A DNA stretch of 64,000 bases from Pseudomonas mosselii. GTDB lineage: Bacteria; Pseudomonadota; Gammaproteobacteria; Pseudomonadales; Pseudomonadaceae. A model generated the notes under the pieces. The model was given only the letters and a program-made list of their open reading frames with translations. It was not told the DNA's origin and made no database searches. A program made the translations under genes and the position numbers. Location: NCBI RefSeq assembly GCF_003205295.1, contig NZ_QJRP01000002.1, positions 248,001 through 312,000 on the forward strand, read 5' to 3'. Below are positions 25,044-32,955 of this stretch, in pieces (positions within the stretch are counted from its first letter, which is position 1; each line of letters starts with the position of its first letter).

Positions 25044-25860
25044 CCTTTCCCAGCCCACCCTGCCCGGCGCGTTGCCGGACAAGCGTCAGGTGGCAGCTTC
25101 GTTTTCCCGCGCTGCGGCCAGTTACGACAGCGTCGCGGCCTTGCAGCGCGCCGTGGGCATCGCGCTGCTGGAAAAGCTGCCCAGCGACCTTGCGCCTGCG
25201 CGCTGGCTGGACATGGGCAGCGGCACCGGCCACTTCAGCCGGGTGCTGGCCGAGCGCTTCGCGGATGCGGGCGGCGTGGCGGTGGATATCGCCGAAGGGA
25301 TGCTGCGCCATGCCCGCGAGCAGGGTGGTGCCCGGCAGCATGTGGCGGGTGACGCCGAGCGCCTGCCGTTGCGCGATGGTTGCGTCGATCTGGTGTTCAG
25401 CAGCCTGGCGGTGCAGTGGTGCGGCCAGTTTTCCAGCGTTTTGGGCGAGGCGCGGCGGGTGCTGCGCCCCGGCGGCGTGCTGGCCTTCAGCAGCCTGTGC
25501 GTGGGCACCCTCGATGAGTTGCGCGCCAGCTGGCAGGCCGTGGATGGCATGGTGCATGTCAATCGCTTCCGGCGCTTCGAGGATTACCAGCGCCTGTGCG
25601 GCGACAGCGGGCTGGAGCTGATCGACCTGGAGCGGCGTCCCCACGTGCTGCATTATCCCGACGTGCGCAGCCTGACCCATGAACTCAAGGCGCTGGGCGC
25701 GCACAACCTCAACCCGGGGCGTCCGTCGGGGCTCACCGGGCGGGCGCGGATGCAGGGCCTGTTGCAGGCCTATGAGCAGTTCCGCCAGGCGCAAGGCCTG
25801 CCGGCCACCTACCAGGTGGTCTATGGCGTCCTGCGCAAGCCGTTGGACGGGGATCAGTGA
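25036..25860 (+). CDS. bioC: Malonyl-ACP O-methyltransferase
   Basis: An SAM-dependent methyltransferase that caps malonyl-ACP as its methyl ester so fatty-acid enzymes can build the pimeloyl chain. It is about 274 residues. It starts with [20 protein letters not shown], typical of BioC, and the SAM-binding motif I is [19 protein letters not shown]. Two starts are possible: ATG 25036 (MTDLSQ) and ATG 25024, four codons earlier; both overlap bioH. I prefer 25036 because the conserved sequence begins soon after it. Confidence 0.93.
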   Translation: MTDLSQPTLPGALPDKRQVAASFSRAAASYDSVAALQRAVGIALLEKLPSDLAPARWLDMGSGTGHFSRVLAERFADAGGVAVDIAEGMLRHAREQGGARQHVAGDAERLPLRDGCVDLVFSSLAVQWCGQFSSVLGEARRVLRPGGVLAFSSLCVGTLDELRASWQAVDGMVHVNRFRRFEDYQRLCGDSGLELIDLERRPHVLHYPDVRSLTHELKALGAHNLNPGRPSGLTGRARMQGLLQAYEQFRQAQGLPATYQVVYGVLRKPLDGDQ

Positions 25861-25861
25861 T

Positions 25862-26542
25862 ATGAGCCAGGCCTATTTCATTGCCGGCACCGACACCGAT
25901 GTCGGCAAGACCACCATCGCCGCGGGTTTGCTGCATGCGGCGCGGCAACTGGGGTTGAGCACCCTGGCGGCCAAGCCGGTGGCGTCCGGGTGCGTGGTGA
26001 CGGCCAAGGGGCTGCGCAACAGCGACGCCTTGGCGCTGATCGACGAAAGCTCGGTCAAACTGCCCTATGAAGCGGTCAATCCCTTCGCCTTCGAGCCGGC
26101 CATCGCCCCGCATGTGGCGGCCCGCGAGGCCGGGGTGGCGCTGAGCGTGCCGGCGCTGCGCGATGCCATGCAGCAGGTGCTGGCGCAAAATGCCGACTTC
26201 ACCTTGATCGAAGGCGCCGGTGGCTGGCGTGTGCCGTTGTCCGACCATGCCAACCTGTCGGACCTGGCCATTGCCTTGAAGCTGCCGGTGATCCTGGTGG
26301 TGGGGGTGCGGCTGGGGTGCATCAACCACGCCTTGCTCAGTGCCGAAGCCATCGCCCGGGACGGCCTGCAACTGGCGGGATGGGTGGCTAACATCGTCGA
26401 TCCGCGTACATCGCGTCTGGAAGAAAACCTGTCCAGCCTGGCCGAACGCCTGCCAGCGCCCTGCCTGGGGCGGGTGCCGTGGTTGAAGCAGGCTGGCGCG
26501 GACGCAGTGGCTGCGCATTTGCAGCTGGACCTGCTGGATTAG
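25862..26542 (+). CDS. bioD: Dethiobiotin synthetase
   Basis: An ATP-dependent carboxylase that closes the ureido ring of dethiobiotin. It is 226 residues. The P-loop is FIAGTDTDVGKTTIAAGL (residues 6-23), the substrate region is LAAKPVASGC, and the Mg-binding/second loop is IEGAGGWRVPL. The ATG at 25862 follows the bioC stop with a one-base gap. The longer frame from 25679 overlaps bioC heavily and is an artefact. It is the last gene of the biotin cluster; bioA is not in the window. Confidence 0.96.
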   Translation: MSQAYFIAGTDTDVGKTTIAAGLLHAARQLGLSTLAAKPVASGCVVTAKGLRNSDALALIDESSVKLPYEAVNPFAFEPAIAPHVAAREAGVALSVPALRDAMQQVLAQNADFTLIEGAGGWRVPLSDHANLSDLAIALKLPVILVVGVRLGCINHALLSAEAIARDGLQLAGWVANIVDPRTSRLEENLSSLAERLPAPCLGRVPWLKQAGADAVAAHLQLDLLD

Positions 26543-26651
26543 GCCTTTGCCTATTAGCTGGCATTAGGCTATTAGGGATTTAAACGGGCCTTTTTTCCTG
26601 TCTGCTGCTTTAATAAGGCCTGTTCATCATCCAGCGTCATGGAGTCCTGAC

Positions 26652-26948
26652 ATGGAAATCAATGCGAGCTCCGCCTTCTACGCGGGCCTGGGTGCCATCC
26701 AGATCGGCCAGAACCGTGTCGACCAGGCCGCCCAGCAGATCGCCAGCGGTGCTGTCGAGCGAGGCACCAGCGGGCAATCCACCGAATACCAGGCCGAGCG
26801 CCTGCGCGGTGTAGACCGCAGCCAGCAGCTGGACCTGGCCACCAGCACCGTGCAACTGGCGCTGGGCAAGCACGAAGTCGAACTGGGCGCCAAAGTCGCC
26901 AAGGCTTCCGATGAAATGCTCGGTCGGTTTATCGACACCTACGTCTGA
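26652..26948 (+). CDS. Small conserved protein resembling flagellar rod/hook N-termini
   Basis: A 98-residue protein, mostly alpha-helical and Gln/Ala-rich, without signal peptide or membrane segment. The pattern SSAFYAGLGAIQIGQNRVDQAAQQIASG near the N-terminus recalls the helical N-terminus of flagellar rod/hook proteins, but the rest of those proteins is missing. The function is unknown. It has its own gap on both sides (109 bp after bioD, 250 bp before the acyl-CoA dehydrogenase), so it is likely a single-gene unit. A Shine-Dalgarno-like GGAG (26641-26644) precedes the ATG by seven bases. Confidence 0.75.
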   Translation: MEINASSAFYAGLGAIQIGQNRVDQAAQQIASGAVERGTSGQSTEYQAERLRGVDRSQQLDLATSTVQLALGKHEVELGAKVAKASDEMLGRFIDTYV

Positions 26949-26972
26949 TCCGCTGAATCACATCCGGTTACG

Positions 26973-27020
26973 TCGCGGGGCAAGCCCGCTTCCATTCGTG
27001 GGAGCGTGCTTGCCCCGCGA
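26973..27020. repeat. REP hairpin
   Basis: TCGCGGGGCAAGC and GCTTGCCCCGCGA flank a short loop containing half-sites of CGCTCCCAC. It belongs to the GGGGCAAG REP family and lies between the 98-residue protein gene and the acyl-CoA dehydrogenase promoter. Confidence 0.8.
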
Positions 27021-27084
27021 TGCGTTCAGTGGTGCGTGGCGTAAATGCCATGTTCGGCGGCATGAATGGCACTATCGTGCCTTC

Positions 27085-27113
27085 TTGACATTGTCGCCAC
27101 CTAAACGTAAGTT
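27085..27113 (+). promoter_or_regulatory. Candidate promoter of the first acyl-CoA dehydrogenase gene
   Basis: TTGACA (27085-27090), 17 bp, then TAAGTT (27108-27113). The start of transcription would fall inside the adjoining PsrA-type operator. Confidence 0.55.
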
Positions 27114-27129
27114 TCAAACAACTGTTTGA
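27114..27129. promoter_or_regulatory. PsrA-type operator
   Basis: TCAAACAACTGTTTGA is a perfect palindrome that fits the Pseudomonas PsrA motif CAAAC-N4-GTTTG. PsrA is the TetR-family, fatty-acid-responsive repressor of beta-oxidation genes. The site lies immediately downstream of the -10, where bound repressor would block initiation. Binding is inferred. Confidence 0.7.
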
Positions 27130-27198
27130 CCGAAAGCCGCCAAGAGCTGGTCGGTATCCGCGGTCTCCCCACCGAACTCATCACAGAGGTTCATCGCA

Positions 27199-29004
27199 AT
27201 GCCTGATTACAAAGCCCCCTTGCGTGATATCCGCTTCGTCCGCGACGAGCTGCTCGGCTATGAGGCGCACTATCAGAGCCTGCCGGGCTGCCAGGACGCG
27301 ACGCCGGACATGGTCAATGCGATCCTGGAAGAAGGCGCGAAATTCTGTGAGCAGGTCCTGGCCCCGCTGAACCGTGTCGGTGACCTCGAAGGCTGCACCT
27401 GGAGCGAGTCGGGCGTGAAGACCCCGACCGGCTTCAAGGAAGCCTATGAGCAGTTCGTCGAGGGTGGCTGGCCGAGCCTGGCCCATGACATCGAGCACGG
27501 CGGCCAGGGCCTGCCCGAGTCGCTGGGCCTCACGCTCAGCGAAATGGTCGGCGAATCGAACTGGTCGTGGGGCATGTACCCAGGCCTGTCCCACGGCGCG
27601 ATGAACACCATCTCCGAGCACGGCACTCCCGAGCAGCAAGAGACTTATCTCACCAAGCTGGTGTCCGGCGAGTGGACCGGCACCATGTGCCTGACCGAGC
27701 CGCACTGCGGCACCGACTTAGGCATGCTGCGCACCAAGGCCGAGCCTCAGGCCGACGGCAGCTACAAGGTTTCCGGCACCAAGATCTTCATCTCGGCCGG
27801 CGAGCACGACATGGCCGACAACATCGTCCACATCGTCCTGGCCCGCCTGCCCGACGCTCCTGCCGGCACCAAGGGCATCTCGCTGTTCATCGTGCCGAAG
27901 TTCCTGCCCAACGCCGAAGGCGGCGCGGGCGAGCGCAACGGCGTGAGCTGCGGCTCCCTGGAACACAAGATGGGCATCCACGGCAACGCCACCTGCGTGA
28001 TGAACTTCGACGGCGCCACCGGCTACCTGATCGGCCCGGCCAACAAGGGCCTGAACTGCATGTTCACCTTCATGAACACCGCTCGCCTGGGTACCGCGCT
28101 GCAAGGCCTGGCCCACGCTGAAGTGGCGTTCCAGGGTGGCCTGAAGTACGCCCGTGACCGTCTGCAGATGCGCTCGCTGACCGGCCCGAAAGCACCAGAA
28201 AAAGCCGCTGACCCGATCATCGTCCACCCGGACGTGCGTCGCATGCTGCTGACCATGAAGGCCTTCGCCGAAGGCAACCGTGCGATGGTGTACTTCACTG
28301 CCAAGCAGGTGGATATCGTCAAGTACAGCCAGGACGAGGAAGAGCGCAAGAAGGCCGACGCCCTGCTGGCCTTCCTGACCCCGATCGCCAAGGCGTTCAT
28401 GACCGAAGTCGGCTTTGAAGCCGCCAACCATGGCGTGCAGATCTACGGCGGCCACGGCTTCATCGCCGAGTGGGGCATGGAGCAGAACGTGCGCGACAGC
28501 CGTATCTCCATGCTGTACGAAGGCACCACCGGCATCCAGGCCCTCGACCTGCTCGGCCGTAAAGTGCTGATGACCCAGGGCGAGGCGCTCAAGGGCTTCA
28601 CCAAGATCGTCCACAAGTTCTGCCAGGGTCAGGAAGGCAACGCAGCCACCAAGGAGTTCGTCGAGCCACTGGCTGCGATCAACAAAGAGTGGGGCGAGCT
28701 GACCATGAAGATCGGCATGGCCGCGATGAAGGACCGCGAGGAAGTGGGTGCCGCTTCGGTGGACTACCTGATGTACTCCGGTTACGCGTGCCTGGCCTAC
28801 TTCTGGGCCGACATCGCTCGCCTGGCCGCCGAGAAACTGGCAGCCGGCACCAGCGAAGAGGCGTTCTACACCGCCAAGCTGCAGACTGCGCGCTTCTACT
28901 TCCAGCGCATCCTGCCGCGTACCCGCAGCCACGTAGCGGCGATCCTGTCCGGCGCCGACAACCTGATGGCGATGAAGGAAGAAGACTTCGGTCTGTCCAT
29001 CTAA
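27199..29004 (+). CDS. Acyl-CoA dehydrogenase (long, AidB/PacDH-like type)
   Basis: An FAD enzyme that forms the trans-2 double bond in acyl-CoA during beta-oxidation. It is 601 residues, the long class with an extra C-terminal domain. Signatures: MCLTEPHCGTDLG (about residue 164), KVSGTKIFISAGEHD (about 190), and the C-terminal FAD/catalytic region IYGGHGFIAEWGMEQNVRDSRISMLYEGTTGIQALDLLGRK (catalytic Glu in YEGTTGIQ). I recall the P. putida KT2440 gene at this position being described as a phenylacyl-CoA dehydrogenase, but substrate choice cannot be read here. It has its own promoter, a PsrA-type operator and a terminator. Confidence 0.93.
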   Translation: MPDYKAPLRDIRFVRDELLGYEAHYQSLPGCQDATPDMVNAILEEGAKFCEQVLAPLNRVGDLEGCTWSESGVKTPTGFKEAYEQFVEGGWPSLAHDIEHGGQGLPESLGLTLSEMVGESNWSWGMYPGLSHGAMNTISEHGTPEQQETYLTKLVSGEWTGTMCLTEPHCGTDLGMLRTKAEPQADGSYKVSGTKIFISAGEHDMADNIVHIVLARLPDAPAGTKGISLFIVPKFLPNAEGGAGERNGVSCGSLEHKMGIHGNATCVMNFDGATGYLIGPANKGLNCMFTFMNTARLGTALQGLAHAEVAFQGGLKYARDRLQMRSLTGPKAPEKAADPIIVHPDVRRMLLTMKAFAEGNRAMVYFTAKQVDIVKYSQDEEERKKADALLAFLTPIAKAFMTEVGFEAANHGVQIYGGHGFIAEWGMEQNVRDSRISMLYEGTTGIQALDLLGRKVLMTQGEALKGFTKIVHKFCQGQEGNAATKEFVEPLAAINKEWGELTMKIGMAAMKDREEVGAASVDYLMYSGYACLAYFWADIARLAAEKLAAGTSEEAFYTAKLQTARFYFQRILPRTRSHVAAILSGADNLMAMKEEDFGLSI

Positions 29005-29020
29005 GCCGGTTGGTTGTACG

Positions 29021-29058
29021 AAAAACCGCCTGCCCTCACCGGCAGGCGGTTTTTTTTC
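29021..29058 (+). terminator. Rho-independent terminator of the acyl-CoA dehydrogenase gene
   Basis: AACCGCCTGCC and GGCAGGCGGTT form a stem with a short loop, followed by eight T. It begins 17 bases after the stop codon. Confidence 0.9.
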
Positions 29059-29079
29059 GCCCGGACTTTAACGCGTGCC

Positions 29080-29200
29080 CCTGTAGGAGCGGCCTTGCGT
29101 CGCGAAAGGGCTGCGCAGCAGCCCCAGGATTTCAGCATTGATGCAAAGATCGCCGGGGCTGCTCTGCAGCCCTTTCGCGACACAAGGCCGCTCCTACAGG
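29080..29200. repeat. REP pair (BIME)
   Basis: Two inverted copies of CCTGTAGGAGCGGCCTTG with inner hairpins GGGCTGCGCAGCAGCCC and GGGGCTGCTCTGCAGCCC. It lies in the 368-bp gap before the GGDEF gene. The remainder of that gap, 29201-29372, holds only the presumed GGDEF promoter; no clear -10/-35 was found. Confidence 0.85.
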
Positions 29201-29372
29201 GATCGTGTAAACAGGAAAAATCCTACTGGGTGTCGCATCCAGTAACGAGAAAGTCTCAAGCTTCACCCCTGATCTGCCGTTAAAGCGGGCATCTGTATTC
29301 ATCTATTCATGTGCACTGCCGATGAAGTAGGGGCACAATGCCATTATTGATCTGCCGGGTCGGAGATTACCC

Positions 29373-30656
29373 TTGTTTCGTCTATCCGCTGTACGCGCGA
29401 GCCACTTCCTGCCTTCGCTGATTCTGTTGCTGGCAGGGCTTGCGGCAGCCTATGTGAGGGACCTCAGCGTCTTCTTCACATCGCTGTTCAACGTTCTACC
29501 CACCTTGGTGCTGTTGCTGGGTGGCGCCTACTGCGCCGTATACCGCCGCCAGCGCGAGCTGTTCCTGATGGTCACGGTGTACATCGCCTATTTCCTGCTC
29601 GATACCCAGACCGATTTCTACCGCGACAACGGCCGGGTCCGCGAGGATGCGGCGGTGATCTTCCACCTGGTGTGCCTGCTGCTGCCGGCGCTGTTCGGCC
29701 TGTACGGGGCGTGGCAGGAACGCACTCACCTGGCCCAGGACCTGCTGGCGCGCTTCGCCGTGCTGTTCGCCGTGAGCAGCGTGGCGGTGGCGCTGGAGCA
29801 GAGTTTCCCCGAGGCGCTACTGGGCTGGCTGGCCGAGATCCGTTGGCCTGCGCTGCATGGCCAGTGGATGAGCCTGATCCAGCTGGCCTACCCCTTGTTC
29901 CTGGCGGTGTTCATCCTGCTGGTGGTGCAGTATCTGCGTGAGCCAAGACCCTTGCATGCCGCGCAGATCATCGGCCTGATCGGCATCTTCTGGATGCTGC
30001 CCAAGACCTTCATCCTGCCGTTCACCCTGAACATCATGTGCAGCCAGGTGATGCTGATGATCGCCGCCGCGGTGTCCCATGAGGCCTACCAGATGGCCTT
30101 CCGCGACGAACTCACCGGCCTGCCCGGGCGGCGCGCCCTGAACGAGCGCATGCAGCGCCTGGGGCGCAACTATGTGATCGCCATGACCGACGTCGACCAC
30201 TTCAAGAAATTCAACGACACCCATGGCCACGATGTCGGCGACCAGGTGCTGCGCCTGGTCGCCAGCCGCCTGTCCAAGGTGACCGGTGGCGGGCGCGCCT
30301 ACCGCTACGGCGGCGAGGAGTTCGCCCTGGTGTTCGCCGCCAAGACCGCCGAAGAGTGCCTGCCGCACCTGGAGGCGGTGCGCGAGATGATCGCCAACTA
30401 CGCCATCCAGTTGCGCGACCAGAACAGCCGCCCGCAGGATGATTCCACGGGGCGCCAGCGCCGTGGGGGAGGGGCGAATACCACGGTGTCGGTGACCATC
30501 AGCATCGGTGTCGCCGAGCGCCAGGCCGAGCACCGCAACCCCGACGAAGTGCTCAAGTCCGCCGACCAGGCGCTGTACAGCGCCAAAGGCGCGGGGCGCA
30601 ACTGTGTCATGACCTTCGGCCAGCAATCACGCCGCGGTGCAGTGCGCATGGCGTGA
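29373..30656 (+). CDS. Membrane diguanylate cyclase (GGDEF protein)
   Basis: A 427-residue inner-membrane protein with six or seven hydrophobic helices in residues 10-250, then a GGDEF domain (about 255-415). The active site is RYGGEEFALVF, an allowed GGEEF variant, with DELTGLPGRRALNERM and TDVDHFKKFNDTHGHDVGDQVL upstream. It should make cyclic di-GMP. The inhibitory RxxD I-site is absent at the expected position before GGEEF. A Gly/Arg/Asp-rich insertion (about residues 353-372) interrupts the domain. The start is TTG at 29373 with GGAG seven bases upstream. It lies between two acyl-CoA dehydrogenase genes. Confidence 0.9.
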   Translation: MFRLSAVRASHFLPSLILLLAGLAAAYVRDLSVFFTSLFNVLPTLVLLLGGAYCAVYRRQRELFLMVTVYIAYFLLDTQTDFYRDNGRVREDAAVIFHLVCLLLPALFGLYGAWQERTHLAQDLLARFAVLFAVSSVAVALEQSFPEALLGWLAEIRWPALHGQWMSLIQLAYPLFLAVFILLVVQYLREPRPLHAAQIIGLIGIFWMLPKTFILPFTLNIMCSQVMLMIAAAVSHEAYQMAFRDELTGLPGRRALNERMQRLGRNYVIAMTDVDHFKKFNDTHGHDVGDQVLRLVASRLSKVTGGGRAYRYGGEEFALVFAAKTAEECLPHLEAVREMIANYAIQLRDQNSRPQDDSTGRQRRGGGANTTVSVTISIGVAERQAEHRNPDEVLKSADQALYSAKGAGRNCVMTFGQQSRRGAVRMA

Positions 30657-30791
30657 GCTATCGCGTGACTATGGAAGACCATTCGGTCGCATGATGACCC
30701 TATGTCTCGTAAAAGTTGTTCGGTTACACTGCGGTCATCCCAGTGCCGCGGCCCCGACGGGCCGCCCCGACCCCGATAGCGAGAGGTTGTC

Positions 30792-32570
30792 ATGGCTGAA
30801 TATAAAGCGCCCCTGCGCGATATGCGCTTCGTCCTCAATGAAGTCTTCGACGTGGCCACGCTCTGGTCGCAACTGCCCGGCCTGGCCGAGGCAGTCGATG
30901 CGGACACGGCCATGGCCGTGCTGGAGGAGGCCGGCAAGGTCACCGGCAAGACCATCGCGCCGCTGAGCCGCGCCGCCGACGAAGAGGGTTGCCACTGGGA
31001 CAACGGTTCGGTGCGTACCCCGGCGGGCTTCATCGAGGCCTACCAGACTTACGCCGAAGGGGGCTGGGTCGGCGTTGGCGGTGATCCGCTCTTCGGTGGC
31101 ATGGGCATGCCCAAGGTCGTCTCGGCCCAGGTCGAGGAGATGGTCAACGCCTCGAGCCTGGCCTTCGGCCTGTACCCGATGCTGACCGCCGGCGCCTGCC
31201 TGTCGATCAACGCCCACGCCAGTGAAGCGCTCAAGGAACAGTATCTGCCGAACATGTACGCCGGTGTCTGGGCCGGTTCAATGTGCCTCACCGAGCCCCA
31301 CGCCGGTACCGACCTGGGCATCATCCGCACCAAGGCCGAACCCCAGGCCGACGGCAGCTACAAGGTCAGCGGCACCAAGATCTTCATCACCGGCGGCGAG
31401 CACGACCTCACCGAGAACATCATCCACCTGGTGCTGGCCAAGCTGCCGGACGCCCCGGCAGGCCCGAAAGGCATCTCGCTGTTCCTGGTGCCCAAGTTCC
31501 TGGTCAACCAGGATGGCAGCCTCGGCGCACGCAACCCGGCCACTTGCGGCTCGATCGAGCACAAGATGGGCATCCAGGGCTCGGCCACCTGCGTGATGAA
31601 CTTCGACGAAGCGGTCGGCTACATCGTCGGTGAGCCGAACAAGGGCCTGGCGGCGATGTTCACCATGATGAACTACGAGCGCCTGGGTGTCGGTATCCAG
31701 GGCCTGGCCTCGGCCGAGCGTTCGTACCAGAACGCCGTGGAGTACGCCCGCGACCGTCTGCAGAGCCGCGCTCCGACCGGCCCGCAGGCCAAGGACAAGG
31801 TGGCCGACCCGATCATCGTCCACCCGGACGTGCGGCGCATGCTGCTGACCATGAAGGCGCTGACCGAAGGTGGTCGCGCGTTCTCCACCTATGTGGCGAT
31901 GCAGCTCGACAGCGCCAAGTACAGCGAAGACGCCGCGACCCGCAAGCGCAGCGAGGAGCTGGTGGCGCTGCTGACCCCGGTGGCCAAGGCCTTCCTCACG
32001 GATCTGGGCCTGGAGTGCACCGTGCACGGCCAGCAGGTCTTCGGCGGCCATGGCTACATCCGCGAATGGGGCCAGGAGCAGTTGGTGCGCGATGTGCGCA
32101 TCACCCAGATCTACGAAGGCACCAACGGTATCCAGGCGTTGGACCTGGTAGGCCGCAAGGTGGTGGCCAGCGGCGGCGCCTACTACACGCTGTTCGCCGA
32201 CGAGATCCGCCAGTTCATCGCCACTGCCGGCGGCGAGCTGGGTGAATTCACCAAGCCGCTGGCGGCCTCCCTTGACCAGCTCGACGAGCTGACCGCCTGG
32301 GTGCTGGACCAGGCCAAGGGCAACCCCAACGAAATCGGCGCGGCCTCGGTCGAGTACCTGCACGCATTCGGCTATGTCGCCTATGCCTACATGTGGGCAT
32401 TGATGGCACGGACGGCCAAGGCCGGTGAAGGAGATGCCGACTTCTACGGCGCCAAGCTGGGCACGGCGCGGTTCTACTTTGCACGCCTGCTGCCACGGGT
32501 TCACTCGCTGGTGGCATCGGTGAAGGCGGGGAGCGAGTCGCTGTACCTGCTGGACGCCGCGCAGTTCTGA
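30792..32570 (+). CDS. Acyl-CoA dehydrogenase, paralogue of the gene at 27199
   Basis: A 592-residue FAD acyl-CoA dehydrogenase of the same long class. It shares MCLTEPHAGTDLG, the KVSGTKIFITGGEHDLTENIIHLVLAK stretch, HPDVRRMLLTMKA and the catalytic QIYEGTNGIQALDLVGRK with its neighbour, and both begin M-A/P-x-YKAPLRDxRF. The pair probably arose by duplication. The GGDEF gene lies between them, but separate gaps and the terminator at 29021 suggest separate transcripts. GAGAGG lies six bases before the ATG. Substrate unknown. Confidence 0.92.
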   Translation: MAEYKAPLRDMRFVLNEVFDVATLWSQLPGLAEAVDADTAMAVLEEAGKVTGKTIAPLSRAADEEGCHWDNGSVRTPAGFIEAYQTYAEGGWVGVGGDPLFGGMGMPKVVSAQVEEMVNASSLAFGLYPMLTAGACLSINAHASEALKEQYLPNMYAGVWAGSMCLTEPHAGTDLGIIRTKAEPQADGSYKVSGTKIFITGGEHDLTENIIHLVLAKLPDAPAGPKGISLFLVPKFLVNQDGSLGARNPATCGSIEHKMGIQGSATCVMNFDEAVGYIVGEPNKGLAAMFTMMNYERLGVGIQGLASAERSYQNAVEYARDRLQSRAPTGPQAKDKVADPIIVHPDVRRMLLTMKALTEGGRAFSTYVAMQLDSAKYSEDAATRKRSEELVALLTPVAKAFLTDLGLECTVHGQQVFGGHGYIREWGQEQLVRDVRITQIYEGTNGIQALDLVGRKVVASGGAYYTLFADEIRQFIATAGGELGEFTKPLAASLDQLDELTAWVLDQAKGNPNEIGAASVEYLHAFGYVAYAYMWALMARTAKAGEGDADFYGAKLGTARFYFARLLPRVHSLVASVKAGSESLYLLDAAQF

Positions 32571-32572
32571 CC

Positions 32573-32652
32573 TTTGCGGGGCTGCGTTGCAGCCCGTTGC
32601 GGCCCGAGGCCGCTCCTACAGGGGGATGCAATCCATCTGTAGGGGCGGCCTT
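32573..32652. repeat. REP remnant pair
   Basis: GGCCGCTCCTACAGGG and CTGTAGGGGCGGCC are inverted around a short spacer, preceded by GGGGCTGCGTTGCAGCCC. It separates the acyl-CoA dehydrogenase gene from the sRNA promoter. Confidence 0.75.
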
Positions 32653-32692
32653 TTGCTTTGTCAGGGCGGCGTGTTTGTGAATGGACCGCTTT

Positions 32693-32710
32693 TGTAAGCT
32701 TTGGCTTACA
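32693..32710 (+). promoter_or_regulatory. GacA upstream activating sequence of the Rsm sRNA
   Basis: TGTAAGCTTTGGCTTACA is the 18-bp palindromic GacA box (TGTAAG-N6-CTTACA) found upstream of rsmX/Y/Z genes. It is about 60-70 bp before the start of the GGA-rich RNA, the usual spacing for rsmY. Confidence 0.9.
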
Positions 32711-32759
32711 TGACGTGGTGACGTTTCGCCTCTTTCCTAAGATTGGATCCACGGTTACT

Positions 32760-32941
32760 CTTTCTTACATGGACGTAGCGCAGGACGCGCAATGGACAGA
32801 GCAGGACGCCTTACAAGGAAGTAGCGCAGGAAGCGCGAAAAGATAGAACAGGGACACGAAGGATTTCCTGCCAGGACGGCGGGATGATAGGGATGTCGAA
32901 GGGAAACAGTCTGGAAAACCCCGCTTAGGCGGGGTTTTCTT
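32760..32941 (+). ncRNA. rsmY: RsmY-family small RNA sequestering RsmA/CsrA proteins
   Basis: A GGA-rich regulatory RNA in the gap between the acyl-CoA dehydrogenase and LysR genes. Thirteen GGA triplets lie between 32771 and 32915. Two are displayed in the loops of near-identical hairpins, GCGC-AGGAC-GCGC (32778-32790) and GCGC-AGGAA-GCGC (32824-32836). It ends in the stem CCCCGCTTAGGCGGGG plus TTTTCT, which matches my recollection of the RsmY terminator. With the GacA box this is a confident RsmY call. The RNA binds RsmA/E-type repressors and relieves translational repression. The 5' end is uncertain (32750-32770); about 175 nt is longer than the roughly 120 nt usual for the family. Confidence 0.9.
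32914..32941. terminator. Terminator of the RsmY-type RNA, probably bidirectional
   Basis: GAAAACCCCGC and GCGGGGTTTTC form an 11-bp stem with a TTAG loop; T-runs occur on both strands. On the minus strand it also closes the LysR gene. Confidence 0.9.
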
Positions 32942-32955
32942 TGTGCGCGTGTTTT

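Noticed and set aside
26543..26651. AT-richer stretch with repeated TAGGCT/TTAGGC motifs after bioD
   Set aside because: No stable hairpin with T-run and no consensus promoter could be defined; probably just the promoter region of the 98-residue protein gene.
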